DNA of 64,000 nt from Lewinellaceae bacterium (GTDB taxonomy: Bacteria; Bacteroidota; Bacteroidia; Chitinophagales; Saprospiraceae): positions 248,001 to 312,000 of the forward strand of contig JADJUJ010000004.1 in assembly GCA_016710765.1 (NCBI GenBank), given 5' to 3'. Each line of letters begins with the position of its first letter. Position 1 is the stretch's first letter. Shown in pieces: positions 1 through 9,795 of this stretch. A model generated the notes under the pieces. The model worked only from the letters and a program-made list of their open reading frames with translations, ran no database searches and was not told the origin of the DNA. Made by a program: the position numbers and the translations under genes.

Positions 1-2
1 CG

Positions 3-434
3 TTCCGGGAAACCTTGATTCCAAAAATCAGTATTCTGATTTTTGGATTTTTCATGGGCATTGCTTTCATTATGCTAACCGTCGCGTTTACCATCAAAGG
101 CTGGAGCGACAACTGGGATGGCAGTGGCTTTCAATATATACGCTGGCAAATGCTCATTCTTGCGCTCAATTACGCCGCAGCTGTTTTTGTATATTATTTT
201 CTCAATGGCCAGTACAAAACCGCTTCTCCCATTGGTGAACTGATGAGCGTATTTGTACGGTTGCTGTTTTTAATCTGCCTTTTAATGGTGATTACACAGC
301 ATATGATGCCTAAATTTCCGACACTCAATCAGGCTCAATGGACGGGAGGAGCAATTGTTGGGCTCAAATTTATGGCCGACTGGATCTTCTCACGCAGATA
401 TTTCACCCCCCGAAACACCCTGGAAACCACCTGA
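3..434 (+). CDS. Multi-pass membrane protein, 5' end outside window
   Basis: The reading frame is open to the left edge, so this is the C-terminal part of a longer gene; the TTG at position 15 is probably internal. About four hydrophobic segments are visible, starting near IPKISILIFGFF, WQMLILALNYAA, GELMSVFVRLLF and GGAIVGLKFMAD, so it sits in the inner membrane. I do not recognise a family. The stop codon is one base before the start of the Tag glycosylase gene, so the two are probably co-transcribed. Confidence 0.6.
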   Translation, partial: FRETLIPKISILIFGFFMGIAFIMLTVAFTIKGWSDNWDGSGFQYIRWQMLILALNYAAAVFVYYFLNGQYKTASPIGELMSVFVRLLFLICLLMVITQHMMPKFPTLNQAQWTGGAIVGLKFMADWIFSRRYFTPRNTLETT

Positions 435-435
435 C

Positions 436-999
436 ATGGACCAAGTACCGCCTACTTATTGCGACTGGATCAACCGAATGCCCGAATCGGAACAAGAACT
501 TCACCGCCAATACCACGACGAACAGTACGGCTTCCCCATCGAAAGTGATCAGGAACTGTTCTGCCGGCTAATACTGGAGATAAATCAGGCTGGTCTCAGC
601 TGGACCACCATCCTGAAAAAGCAAGAGGGCTTCCGAAAAGCGTACCACAATTTCGACATAGCAAAAGTGGCGGACTACGGCGATACCGACAAAGCCCGGC
701 TGCTCAATGATCCCCACATCATCAGGAACCGCCTGAAAGTGGAAGCGGCTATCCACAACGCACAGGTCATCCAGCGTTTACAGGCAGATTACGGCTCTTT
801 TAAAAACTGGCTTGATGAGCAGCACCCTGCATCGCGTGAGGAATGGACTAAAATCTTCAAAAAAAACTTCCGCTTCACTGGCGGAGAAATTGTCAACGAA
901 TTTCTGGTGAGCACCGGATACCTGCCCGGGGCGCATGGCCCGAATTGTCCGGTTTTCCATAAAATCAAACAGGCGAACCCTGCGTGGATGAATGCTTGA
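436..999 (+). CDS. tag: DNA-3-methyladenine glycosylase I
   Basis: Predicted base-excision repair glycosylase that removes 3-methyladenine from alkylated DNA. The 187-residue length fits the family. It keeps the N-terminal CDW...YHDEQYG pattern, the central LEINQAGLSW segment, and the C-terminal LPGAHGPNCPVF segment; the Cys/His residues at the two ends form the zinc 'snap' of Tag proteins. The frame stays open upstream of the ATG at 436, but that ATG lies one base after the preceding stop and begins the conserved region, so I chose it. It converges with the YdeI-like gene. Confidence 0.9.
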   Translation: MDQVPPTYCDWINRMPESEQELHRQYHDEQYGFPIESDQELFCRLILEINQAGLSWTTILKKQEGFRKAYHNFDIAKVADYGDTDKARLLNDPHIIRNRLKVEAAIHNAQVIQRLQADYGSFKNWLDEQHPASREEWTKIFKKNFRFTGGEIVNEFLVSTGYLPGAHGPNCPVFHKIKQANPAWMNA

Positions 1000-1017
1000 C
1001 CCGCTCCTGGAAGGGCA

Positions 1018-1596
1018 CTATAGATTAGGGGGTATGTCCACCATGGTTCCGTACATCTTGTTTTTTCGGGTCATTTTTATCAGATAGGCAAGTCGTTTAT
1101 CGGCCGCTTCAGGGTTGGTACGGTAGGATTCCAACACAAATCCGATTCTAATTTTCTGGTATACCATGGGGAATGCCTGAAAATTTGTCCAAACCTCCAC
1201 ATCTGCCTGAAGTTGCTGTAAAATTTCATCGGGAATCAACAAAGGATCATCGGGACTTCCCAGCAGGTGCTGAATGGGCGCCAGCCCGGCCGCTGTCATT
1301 TTCCACAACTTTTGGAGTTTAAAAATCCGCTGCCGATTGAGTTCGGAGAGGAAGCTTTTAGGGCGGCGGGGGGTAAACCGTTGCACCGAGCTTTCGTGAT
1401 CGTACTTTTTGGCCAGGCCATCGATCCAGCCAAAACAAAGCGCCTCTTCTACGGCATCATTATAAGGCATGGATGGTTTTGGACTGGCCTTGTGGTACGT
1501 TTGGAGCCAAATTTCAGGCGCAGATTGGTGGTTTTTCTCCAACCATGCGCGCCAGTCGCCTCGGTCGGGGGCATAGTAGACAGTAGTAATTTCCAT
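1018..1596 (-). CDS. YdeI/OmpD-associated family protein
   Basis: A 192-residue soluble protein matching the YdeI/OmpD-associated family, seen in the segments PSMPYNDAVEEALCFGWIDG and RFTPRRPKSFLSELNRQR and the C-terminal MTRKNKMYG. Members have been linked to bacteriocin or antimicrobial peptide tolerance in some bacteria, but the biochemical role is unclear. There is no signal peptide or membrane segment. It is a single gene on the minus strand, converging with tag and following the small glycine-rich gene. Confidence 0.75.
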   Translation of the reverse strand: MEITTVYYAPDRGDWRAWLEKNHQSAPEIWLQTYHKASPKPSMPYNDAVEEALCFGWIDGLAKKYDHESSVQRFTPRRPKSFLSELNRQRIFKLQKLWKMTAAGLAPIQHLLGSPDDPLLIPDEILQQLQADVEVWTNFQAFPMVYQKIRIGFVLESYRTNPEAADKRLAYLIKMTRKNKMYGTMVDIPPNL

Positions 1597-1629
1597 AAGT
1601 TGGATTCTGGACTTTGGCAGCTAAAATAA

Positions 1630-1658
1630 CCCCCATTGTGGCCGGATCACAATGGGGG
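1630..1658 (-). terminator. Rho-independent terminator of the glycine-rich gene
   Basis: An 11-bp inverted repeat (CCCCCATTGTG, 7-nt loop, CACAATGGGGG). On the minus strand it is followed by the T-rich tail TTATTTTAG. It lies just downstream of the gene ending at 1669 and upstream of the YdeI-like gene on the same strand. Confidence 0.65.
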
Positions 1659-1668
1659 GCTACACAAA

Positions 1669-2022
1669 TTAACTGTTTCCTTTGTTGATCATACCTTGCA
1701 GGAAGCCGCCGATGCCACCACCAGCGCCACCCAGCACACCGCCACCTAGCAGAGAGCCCAGCAAGCCGGAAGCAGAGTCGCCCATAAGGCCGCCCAGCAT
1801 ACCGCCCAATCCGGGATCACCCATTGCCTGTGCTACTGCACCCAGCACGCCACCACCAAGGGCGCCGGACATGGCGCCATTTTTAGCATCTTGTTTTAAT
1901 AAAATGCCCGCCAGGGCACTTACAACCGGTACGGCCCAGGTAGCTGAGCCTGCCGGCAAAAATTTGTTGGCGAGAAAACCAACAATGAGGGTTATTGCAG
2001 AGGAAAGTAATGTCTTTTGCAT
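1669..2022 (-). CDS. Small glycine-rich membrane-associated protein
   Basis: A 117-residue protein beginning MQKTLLSSAIT. A short N-terminal hydrophobic segment is followed by a Gly/Leu/Met-rich region (GALGGGVLGAVAQAMGD, then repeated GGMLGG and GSLLGGG blocks). Such sequence resembles glycine-zipper membrane proteins, but no enzymatic domain is visible. The ATG at 2020-2022 is preferred over one nine codons upstream because it puts a hydrophobic segment at the N terminus. It has its own terminator. Function unknown. Confidence 0.6.
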   Translation of the reverse strand: MQKTLLSSAITLIVGFLANKFLPAGSATWAVPVVSALAGILLKQDAKNGAMSGALGGGVLGAVAQAMGDPGLGGMLGGLMGDSASGLLGSLLGGGVLGGAGGGIGGFLQGMINKGNS

Positions 2023-2250
2023 AATAGATGCTTTTCGTTTTGCAATCAATGAAAATTGAATTTTTATATTCCGGCAATAGCAAATGTAGCAAATATTTAT
2101 TTGCAGACAAGGGCATCAATGGCAAAAAAGGCAAAGGCCCAAAATACTGTAAAACCATGCAAAATTGTACGCCGACCCTACACGCCGTCACATCGAGTGT
2201 GGAAATAATTTCCGAACTTCGCCCCAACCGTTCAACAACGCAACCACACC

Positions 2251-3644
2251 ATGTTCTCAGCCGCTACCTACCAAGCCCGTCGGGCACAACTCAAAAAAGA
2301 CCTGAAATCCGGACTGCTCCTTTTCCTCGGCAACAACGAGGTTGGAATGAACTATGCCGGCAACACCTACCACTTTCGGCAGGACAGTAATTTTTTGTAT
2401 TTTTTTGGCCTCGACCAACCGGGGTTAGCCGCCATAATCGACATCGATAACGACCGTGAGATAATTTTTGGCGACGACCTCAGCATGGAGGACATTGTTT
2501 GGATGGGCTCCCAGCCCAAAATGAAGTCGCTGGCCGAACAGGTTGACATTCGAGAAACGCTCGCCTTCAAAAAAGGCTGAGTGGCTATGTAAAAAAAGCC
2601 CGCCGCTCCGGGCAGCAAGTCCACTTTCTACCGCCTTACCGCCACGACAACATGTTGTTGCTGAAGGACCTGCTGAACCTGCCCTTGCCCAAGCAAAAAG
2701 CAGCGGCCTCCGAAGCCTTTATCCGTGGCGTAGTGGCACAACGTGCCCACAAAAGCGACGAAGAAATTGCCGAAATGGAATTGGCCGTCACTGTCACCGG
2801 TGTGATGCACGTAGCCGCCATGCGCGAAGCAAGAGAAGGCCGGGTTGAAGCAGAACTGGCGGGATTGGTGGAAGGTCTGGCGGTTGCCAATGGTGGCAAC
2901 CTGTCGTATCCGGTTATTCTTTCCGTCGATGGGCAAATTCTACACAACCACTACCACGGCAATATCCTCGAGAAAGGGCAGTTGGTGCTGGGTGACTTTG
3001 GTGCAGAAACGGCCATGCATTATGCCGGCGACATCACCCGCACTTTTCCCGTCAACGACCATTTTAGCAACAAGCAAAAGGAAATTTACCAGATTGTTCT
3101 GGATGCCGAAAACAACGCCATAGCCTCCCTCAAGCCCGGCATCACCTACCAGCAGGTGCACCTCAATGCCGCCCGGCAAATGGCCGATGGCCTCAAAGCC
3201 CTCGGACTCATGAAAGGCGATATGGCCGAAGCGGTTGCACAAGGCGCCCATGCCCTGTTTTTTCCTCATGGATTGGGCCACATGATCGGGCTGGATGTGC
3301 ACGACATGGAAGATCTCGGAGAACAATATGTCGGCTACACCGATAATGTGCACCGTAGCACGCAGTTTGGCACCGCCTATTTGCGCCTTGGCCGCGCCCT
3401 GGAACCCGGTTTTGTGCTCACCGTAGAGCCCGGCCTCTATTTCATTCCGGAGCTCATTGACCAGTGGCGCCGCAAAAAAATGTTTACCGACTTCATCAAC
3501 TACGATGCCCTGAAAAAGTACCGACACTTTGGCGGTGTTCGTATTGAAGACAATGTGCTCATTACCAAAACCGGCCACCGGGTACTTGGAGAGCCAATAC
3601 CGAAAACCATTGAAGAGGTGGAATCCATTCGAATGGGAGGGTAG
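2251..3644 (+). CDS. Xaa-Pro aminopeptidase, M24 family (frame broken)
   Basis: A metalloaminopeptidase of the creatinase/APP fold, about 464 residues once one base is restored. The N-terminal domain (MFSAATYQARRAQLKKDL) runs in one frame to a stop at 2578. The continuation RLSGYVKKARRSGQQVHFL reads on in the next frame, so a base is missing in the A6 run at 2569-2574. The catalytic domain keeps the metal ligands: Asp in GDFG and AGDITRTF, His in HGLGHMIGLDVHD, Glu in VEPGLYF and GVRIEDNVL. It probably removes N-terminal residues before proline in the cytosol. The family call is sure; the frame break is probably a sequencing error. Confidence 0.88.
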
Positions 3645-3700
3645 CCTTTTGCCTTTGAACAGAGGTACTTCTGGATTGGTTTTCAAAACACCCAACCGCT

Positions 3701-4099
3701 ATGGAAATTATCTATAAAACCAACGCAACGCTGGACATGGTTGCGGTTGCTGCGCTGTACGACGACGCTGGTTTGCGCCGACCAACCGACGACCTTGAAC
3801 GCATCAAACGCATGTACACCAACAGCAACCTGGTAATCAGTGCCTGGAACGGTGAGCAACTGGTTGGCGTTGCCCGCTCGCTGACCGACTTTAGTTACTG
3901 CTGCTATTTATCCGATCTGGCCGTATTGAAAGCCTATCAAAAAAGCGGTATTGGCAAGCAACTGGTGGAAGCAACCAGGCAGGCAATCGGCCCGGAATCC
4001 ATGCTGTTGTTGCTCTCTGCCCCAGGGGCCATGGAATATTATCCTCGAATAGGGATGAAAACGGTGGAAAATGGTTTTATTTTTCTGCGGGAAAAATAA
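3701..4099 (+). CDS. GNAT family N-acetyltransferase
   Basis: A 132-residue single-domain acetyltransferase. The acetyl-CoA pyrophosphate loop (motif A) is AVLKAYQKSGIGKQLVEATR, with the Q-x-x-G-x-G-K pattern, after beta strand YLSDLAVL. The C-terminal YYPRIGMKTVENGF fits the end of the fold. The substrate cannot be read from the sequence. It lies 56 bases after the M24 peptidase and 11 before the secreted hydrolase, in the same direction, and may be co-transcribed with them. Confidence 0.8.
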   Translation: MEIIYKTNATLDMVAVAALYDDAGLRRPTDDLERIKRMYTNSNLVISAWNGEQLVGVARSLTDFSYCCYLSDLAVLKAYQKSGIGKQLVEATRQAIGPESMLLLLSAPGAMEYYPRIGMKTVENGFIFLREK

Positions 4100-4110
4100 A
4101 ACGACAGAAC

Positions 4111-5571
4111 ATGATATCAGGCAACCCTGTGTTGAAAACCATTTGCTTTCTGCTGCTGTGGGCCGTTGTGCCGGCCTTAAAGAGCCAAACTTACCCTATT
4201 GGGCAGCAGGTGATTACTTACCAGGATCCTGCCCGCAGCAACCGCAATATCCAGACCTACCTGTATTACCCGGCCACCAGCGCCGGCACCAATACCCCCG
4301 TGGCGGCTGGCGATTTTCCGATAATTGTCATAGGGCATGGGTTCACCATGAATTACAGCCCTTATGTGTTCTATGCCGACACGCTGGTGCCCCAGGGTTA
4401 CATTGTGGCCATCCCCAATACAGAAACGGGCTTTTTACCCAATCATACCAATTTCGGGCTGGATCTGAAATTTTTAGTCGACAAACTGTACGCCGAAAAC
4501 AGCAACAGCAATTCGCCCTTCTTCCAGCACATACTGCAGGAATCCTGCATCATGGGTCATTCGATGGGCGGCGGCTGTACCTACCTGGGAGCCTCCAACA
4601 ACCCGAATGTCAGCACCACCATTACACTTGCCATGGCAGAAACCAACCCTTCGGCCATTGCAGCAGCCAGCTCGGTTAATGTGCCCAGCCTTGTCTTCAG
4701 CGCCACCGACGATTGCGTGACACCGGCAGCCAGCAATCAAACCCCGGCCTTCAACAATTTGCCTGCTTGCAAGGTGTTTGTTTCCATCATCGACGGCGGC
4801 CACTGCAATTTCGCCACGTACAACTTTAACTGCAACTTCGGGGAAATGACCTGCAATCCCGGCGGGCCTCCCCTCAGCGGTACTGAGCAGCGTGCCATCG
4901 TTTGCAAACTCATCCAGCCCTGGCTCGATTATTTTTTAAAAAGCGACCCTGGCGCCTCCGGTCAGTTCTCCAACACCCTTAACACCGCTGTTGGCAACAG
5001 CGAAATCACGGCGATTAACGCCTGCTCGGTGTTTCCGGTTGAACTTCTGTCCTTCAGCGCCGCTGTAGAGAACGACCTACCCGTGCTCCGCTGGCAAACG
5101 GCAACCGAGCTGAATACCAAGCACTTTTTGGTGGAACGCAGTACCGATGGCAAGACATTTGCTGCTGTCGGCACTGTAGCAGCCGCAGGTTATTCCACCG
5201 CCACAAGCACCTACAGGTTTGAAGACCACCAGGCTGTGCGCGGTATGTTGTATTACCGCCTGAAAATAGAGGACCTGAATGGGGTGTACGATTATTCGCC
5301 CATCGAATCCTTGCGATGGAGCGCTGCCGGCCAATGGCAGGTATATCCTAACCCCGCCAACACCAGCATTGTCATCAGCCGGCCAGATGGTTGGACTGAA
5401 AGCATTAGCGGAATGATTTGTAACAGCATGGGCGAACAAGTTCAACAGTTTGCCCTGAACCCGCTCGAAACACCTTTGCGCTTGAACATCCAAACACTAC
5501 CACCTGGAAGTTATTGGCTGCAATTTATTGGGGAGGGCCTGACCGCTCAGGTTCGCTTTATCAAATCCTAA
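4111..5571 (+). CDS. Secreted alpha/beta hydrolase (cutinase/PET-hydrolase-like) with T9SS sorting domain
   Basis: 486 residues: signal peptide (hydrophobic segment ending near LKSQ), alpha/beta hydrolase domain to about residue 290, then a linker and a T9SS type A sorting domain beginning WQVYPNPANTSIVIS. The catalytic triad reads as Ser in GHSMGGG, Asp in FSATDDCVTP and His in IIDGGHCNF; HGF after the first strands is the likely oxyanion-hole region. The GHSMGG elbow and triad spacing resemble the cutinase/dienelactone-hydrolase group that includes bacterial polyester hydrolases, some of which carry T9SS tails in Bacteroidota. Several Cys residues near the Asp and His loops could form disulfides. 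The substrate is inferred only. Confidence 0.78.
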   Translation: MISGNPVLKTICFLLLWAVVPALKSQTYPIGQQVITYQDPARSNRNIQTYLYYPATSAGTNTPVAAGDFPIIVIGHGFTMNYSPYVFYADTLVPQGYIVAIPNTETGFLPNHTNFGLDLKFLVDKLYAENSNSNSPFFQHILQESCIMGHSMGGGCTYLGASNNPNVSTTITLAMAETNPSAIAAASSVNVPSLVFSATDDCVTPAASNQTPAFNNLPACKVFVSIIDGGHCNFATYNFNCNFGEMTCNPGGPPLSGTEQRAIVCKLIQPWLDYFLKSDPGASGQFSNTLNTAVGNSEITAINACSVFPVELLSFSAAVENDLPVLRWQTATELNTKHFLVERSTDGKTFAAVGTVAAAGYSTATSTYRFEDHQAVRGMLYYRLKIEDLNGVYDYSPIESLRWSAAGQWQVYPNPANTSIVISRPDGWTESISGMICNSMGEQVQQFALNPLETPLRLNIQTLPPGSYWLQFIGEGLTAQVRFIKS

Positions 5572-5650
5572 GAGATTATTGCTTGCTGGTATATACAATT
5601 TGCCAGTCCAGAAATTCGCAAAGCACTTTGCTTCGGGAATAAATCCTATA

Positions 5651-6064
5651 ATGATGCTCAAATTAGCTGCCGCTTTTTTCGCCACTTTGGTGCTGTATGG
5701 CACTTTCGACCTGCTGTTCATCAACCTTTTTGCCAAGGCCTTCATTCAAAAGCAAGTCGGGCCGCTCCTTGCAGAACAGCCCGACTTGAGTGCAGGTATT
5801 GTCTTTTACCTCATTTTTACCGCCGGCTTGCTTTATTTCTGCATTTACCCAGCCCATTCCTGGCAGCAAGCCGCTTTAAACGGCGCCTTTTTCGGGCTGG
5901 TTGCCTACGCCACTTACGAACTGGTCAACAAAGCGCTGCTGGCTGGCTGGCCCCTGGCCCTGGTGGTGGTAGACATTGCCTGGGGCATTTTTGTGGGCGC
6001 CGCCGTGTGCAGCCTGAGTTACCTGCTGTTGAGCCGAATGGCATGGACGCCGGTAAAAAGGTAG
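5651..6064 (+). CDS. DUF2177 family membrane protein
   Basis: A 137-residue protein with four hydrophobic segments (LAAAFFATLVLYGTFDLLFI, IVFYLIFTAGLLYFCIYPA, AALNGAFFGLVAYATYELVN, LALVVVDIAWGIFVGAAVC). The FYLIF..GLLYF, GAFFGLVAYATYELVN and VVDIAWG blocks are the signature of DUF2177. Its role is unknown. An ATG at 5651 was chosen because the longer open frame only adds unrelated sequence. Confidence 0.8.
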   Translation: MMLKLAAAFFATLVLYGTFDLLFINLFAKAFIQKQVGPLLAEQPDLSAGIVFYLIFTAGLLYFCIYPAHSWQQAALNGAFFGLVAYATYELVNKALLAGWPLALVVVDIAWGIFVGAAVCSLSYLLLSRMAWTPVKR

Positions 6065-6162
6065 CGGTAGTCGGCTCAAACAGGTTCAGGCCCTACCGGG
6101 AACATTTCAATGACTGGATTTCTCATCATTAAACTATTCCCGGTAAAGCCTAATAAGCCTGC

Positions 6163-9100
6163 TTAAAATTCCTTCATGTTATCCTCCGGGTTCCGGTCCA
6201 CCAGCAACGAGAAGGGATCGACCCCGGCCTTGTGGGGTTTTTCCTTGACGATAAAAGTGTACGTGTTGTCCTTTTGCGTCACTTTTCGCCGTTCCCGGTA
6301 CAGCAACTTGCCGTTTTCCTTTCCGGAAGCTGGTTTGGCATAGGCCCCGATTTCGATGTAATCGTTTAACGACACCTCGGTTTCCTTGCCTTGATCATCG
6401 GCCTTGAGTTTGCGGCATTCCAGGTTCACAGTAACCTCCCAGGTACCATCACCCAAGTCCTTCAGGTCTGCTTTGGTGCAGCGGTTTTCGAACAGGGTGA
6501 TGTCTTCAAAGAGGTCTTTCAACACGTATTGCAGCGAGTCGGGTGTATGCGCGTAAAAGGCGTCGAGTGCGTCGAGGCTCACTGGATAGGGCGGTGGCGC
6601 ATAACGGTATTTTTCTAAAAAATCGCGCAACGCAGCGTTCACGTTCTCTTCCCCAATGGCTTCTTTCAAAGCATACATCACGATGCTACCTTTATTGTAG
6701 TGGATGTACCCCTGCCCTTCGCATCGGTTCAAAGGAAGTTCTTTCAGTGTTTCCCGGCCCCTGCCGCGAAGGTATTTGTCCATCTCATACTTCAGGAATT
6801 TGCGCATCTGATCGCGGCCGTATTCGTGTTCCATCACCATGAGTGCGCTCCACTGTGCAAAGGTTTCTACCAGCATTTCTCCGCCCTGCATGCGGGCGCC
6901 ACACTCCTGGTGCCCCCAGTACTGGTGCCCAATTTCATGGGCTGCCACATAGAACATCATGTCCACATCGTCGTCGGGATCTTTAAAATCGAGGATAAAT
7001 CCGATCCCTTCGGCGTAAGGCATGGTGCCGGGAAAGGACTGCGCAAAGCTGGCAAAACGGGGAAATTCGACAATCCGGCATTGCTTGTGGTAGTAAGGGC
7101 CAAAATTGGTGGTATAGTATTCCAGCGACTTTTGCATGGCATGCAGCATCCGCTCCACGTTGAAATCGTGGCCTTTTTGGTAGTAAACCTCCAGTTTTAC
7201 GCCATTCCACTCTTTACGGGCTACCTCGTAGCGGGCGCTCATGAAGGAGTAAAAATTAAAGGAAGCGTGATCCAGTTTGTAGCGGAAGCAACGCCGGCCG
7301 TTTTCGTCCCATTCTTTGAGCAGCGAACCTGGTCCGATGGCGATTTGGTCGGGTGCCGTGCGAATCACCGTTTCTACATTGACCCAATCGCTGTTCAACC
7401 CAATATAGGCATCCCTGCGGTGCAGGGTGTCTGCACGGTTGAGGACCGGCATCCTGCTTTTTTCAGGCAGGCCATACTTTTTTCGGTCGTTTTTATCCGA
7501 CATCTCTCCGTCTTCCTGGTAACCAAAAATCGGAATCACATCGGTGTTGTCGAAAAAAGTGCCGTTTTGTACGATCCTGTTCCAGCGCACCTCATTTTCA
7601 AATCCTGTGGGTTCAAAATCGGTGCTGAAATTCAGCACCAGGGAATCGCCAGGCATCAGGGCCGGTTCAAAGCGGAAGATCCGCATGTTCAGGCTGGAAT
7701 CATTTTCCAGTAGCTTCAGGCGCTCATTGCTGATGCTGAACTTGCCGTAGCGTGGTACATTGACAAAAAGCGTGTCAATGGCCTGATGATAAATATTGCG
7801 TGCTTTGAACGTCCCCAGCACCTTTAAGGATCGCGTTTCCGGATGGAGGTCAATGTCGTAAAAAGCATTGTACACCCGGGGTTGCAGCCTTCCGGTGTAT
7901 TGTTTGTATTTTTTCTCGTATTCCACTTGCAGGTTTTCACCCTGCCGACTGTTTTTGTAGGTATTCAGCACCTGGGTATTATAGTAGGTCCAACCGGCGG
8001 TAACCAGCCATACCGACAGCAAAGCAATACCTGCCAGTCGGTAACGTGGCCATTCAAGGCGTGCAATTTTGAAGCGTTTCGCCCAGGTATTTTCCTTGCC
8101 CCTTGGCCACAGTAAGATGGTTGCAATGGCCAGCATGGCACAAAACAGGGTCCAATAGGTTCCAAACCAGGCCAGACCTTTCAAAAAAGGTTCGTACCCA
8201 TAAAAATCGGAGAGGATATAATCAGGCATACCTCCAAATTTGAGCATGTTGGTATCAACCTTTAAAACACCCCAAATAAAGCTGTTGAGAATGACCAGAA
8301 TGATGACCAGGAAAAAGCCCAGGTACATGTTGGGCGACAAGGCCTGTACCAAAAACGAAAGCGCCAGTATAAAAGCGAAGCCCAGCATGTCCATCACCAG
8401 CAATTCCCGGATATACACCCACCAATCGTAATGGTGATATCCCATGGAGGTCTGTGCAATCACTGCAGCCACCATGGCGATAAGTTGCAGGCTGAGCATA
8501 ACGCCCAGTACCGCAGCGTATTTGCCAAGCCAAACGGTCCAGTTGTGGGTTGGCAGGGCGTCCACAATTTCATTCATCTGGCTGTTGCGTTCCTTCCAAA
8601 TCACCCAGCCACTGAAATACACCATAATGATGATGGTGAAAAGGTAAAAAGAACCCCGGATCAAATCAATCATGGTATAGGTCACCGGTAGTTCGTGGGT
8701 GCCGTAAGCTTCGTTGGCGTACATCATGTTGGGCACACAATTCAGCAAGCCCAGCAAGGCCAATAAAATAAACGCCGTACTCCGGATAATGCCCCACCAT
8801 TCGGTGCGAAACTGGCTGCTCAATTGTTGTAGGGTGGTCGACCAGCCTTTCTGCGGCGCCACCTTTGGAATTTCGCCCAATACCCGCAACCCAAGCGGCT
8901 CGTCCTTCTCTGTAATTTTCTTCTGCTTTCCCGATCGGGCTTTTTCAGCAAAAGAGAAGCGGCGATAGCCCAGGAATAACATAAGTAAGCCAACGCCCAT
9001 CCAAAGCAGGCGATTGAGCAGCAGCATCCCGCTGAGCCCAACGGCCATGGTGTTCTTATCATCGACCGTCCAGTATTTGGTGGTGATGCCAAAAGCTCGT

Positions 9101-9756
9101 ATCCCCAAGGGGTCGAGCAGCATAGACAGGCTTTCGTTGTCGAGGTTCCGCATCAGGTTACCCGCCACAATATAACCCACCAAAATAGCCGTGGCCGCTA
9201 CGAAGGAGTACAAGGTAGAGCGTGTATTGATGGCTACCGCATACAGGATACCGCCAATGAAAATCATGTTGGGCACTACAAAAATCAGGAAGCCCATGAT
9301 ATGGCCCTGCATTTCGAAGGGCCCAAACCGATTGGCATCCAGCCAATCGAAAACGGAATTAGCACCTGTGCCAATCCACATGCCCAACGAAACCCCCAAC
9401 ATAGGGATCATCGCAATGAGCAAGGCGCCAGCGTAATGGCCAAAATAATAGGCTGCTTTGCTAACAGGTTTTGAAAAGATGATTTGGCTGGTGTTCCGTT
9501 CGAAATCGCGGATGGCGGCGCTGTTGAGAAATGCCGTCGTCAGCAGGATACTGAGCAGGGAAAACACCGCGTACCAGTTTTGAGCAACAAACGGCGCGTT
9601 TTTCCAAACATTCCCAAAACTGCCGCCAATACTGACGGAATCGGAAATGGTGCCAAAAAAGCACAATAATGCAATAATGAACAGGAATATCCAGGGCATC
9701 GGCGAGCGGAGCCAGGATTTTATTTCAAAGGAAAAAAAGGTGCGAAACATAGACAA
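6163..9756 (-). CDS. ABC-2 permease fused to M1-family metallopeptidase
   Basis: 1197 residues. The N-terminal half is membrane protein: one ABC-2-type permease unit of about six helices, then a second set after about residue 310. From about residue 600 an extracytoplasmic M1-type domain follows, with the zinc motif HEIGHQYWGH and the downstream glutamate in GGEMLVETFAQW, plus the substrate-binding region FPGTMPYAEGIGF. It is the membrane half of a transporter with the ATPase encoded just upstream on the same strand, and it probably couples export with periplasmic peptide processing. This fused architecture is known in Bacteroidota. Substrate unknown. Confidence 0.88.
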   Translation of the reverse strand: MSMFRTFFSFEIKSWLRSPMPWIFLFIIALLCFFGTISDSVSIGGSFGNVWKNAPFVAQNWYAVFSLLSILLTTAFLNSAAIRDFERNTSQIIFSKPVSKAAYYFGHYAGALLIAMIPMLGVSLGMWIGTGANSVFDWLDANRFGPFEMQGHIMGFLIFVVPNMIFIGGILYAVAINTRSTLYSFVAATAILVGYIVAGNLMRNLDNESLSMLLDPLGIRAFGITTKYWTVDDKNTMAVGLSGMLLLNRLLWMGVGLLMLFLGYRRFSFAEKARSGKQKKITEKDEPLGLRVLGEIPKVAPQKGWSTTLQQLSSQFRTEWWGIIRSTAFILLALLGLLNCVPNMMYANEAYGTHELPVTYTMIDLIRGSFYLFTIIIMVYFSGWVIWKERNSQMNEIVDALPTHNWTVWLGKYAAVLGVMLSLQLIAMVAAVIAQTSMGYHHYDWWVYIRELLVMDMLGFAFILALSFLVQALSPNMYLGFFLVIILVILNSFIWGVLKVDTNMLKFGGMPDYILSDFYGYEPFLKGLAWFGTYWTLFCAMLAIATILLWPRGKENTWAKRFKIARLEWPRYRLAGIALLSVWLVTAGWTYYNTQVLNTYKNSRQGENLQVEYEKKYKQYTGRLQPRVYNAFYDIDLHPETRSLKVLGTFKARNIYHQAIDTLFVNVPRYGKFSISNERLKLLENDSSLNMRIFRFEPALMPGDSLVLNFSTDFEPTGFENEVRWNRIVQNGTFFDNTDVIPIFGYQEDGEMSDKNDRKKYGLPEKSRMPVLNRADTLHRRDAYIGLNSDWVNVETVIRTAPDQIAIGPGSLLKEWDENGRRCFRYKLDHASFNFYSFMSARYEVARKEWNGVKLEVYYQKGHDFNVERMLHAMQKSLEYYTTNFGPYYHKQCRIVEFPRFASFAQSFPGTMPYAEGIGFILDFKDPDDDVDMMFYVAAHEIGHQYWGHQECGARMQGGEMLVETFAQWSALMVMEHEYGRDQMRKFLKYEMDKYLRGRGRETLKELPLNRCEGQGYIHYNKGSIVMYALKEAIGEENVNAALRDFLEKYRYAPPPYPVSLDALDAFYAHTPDSLQYVLKDLFEDITLFENRCTKADLKDLGDGTWEVTVNLECRKLKADDQGKETEVSLNDYIEIGAYAKPASGKENGKLLYRERRKVTQKDNTYTFIVKEKPHKAGVDPFSLLVDRNPEDNMKEF

Positions 9757-9795
9757 GGAGGGTTCAAGTGACTTAAAATGGTGAGCAAAGGCTGC

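Noticed and set aside
2569..2580. Programmed -1 frameshift in the M24 peptidase
   Set aside because: The A6 run is not in the phase of a canonical X-XXY-YYZ slippery site, and similar one-base breaks occur in many unrelated genes of the window.
6700..7713. Long plus-strand open frame antisense to the M1 domain
   Set aside because: Shadow of the GC-rich coding strand; the minus-strand product has an intact zinc motif and family features.
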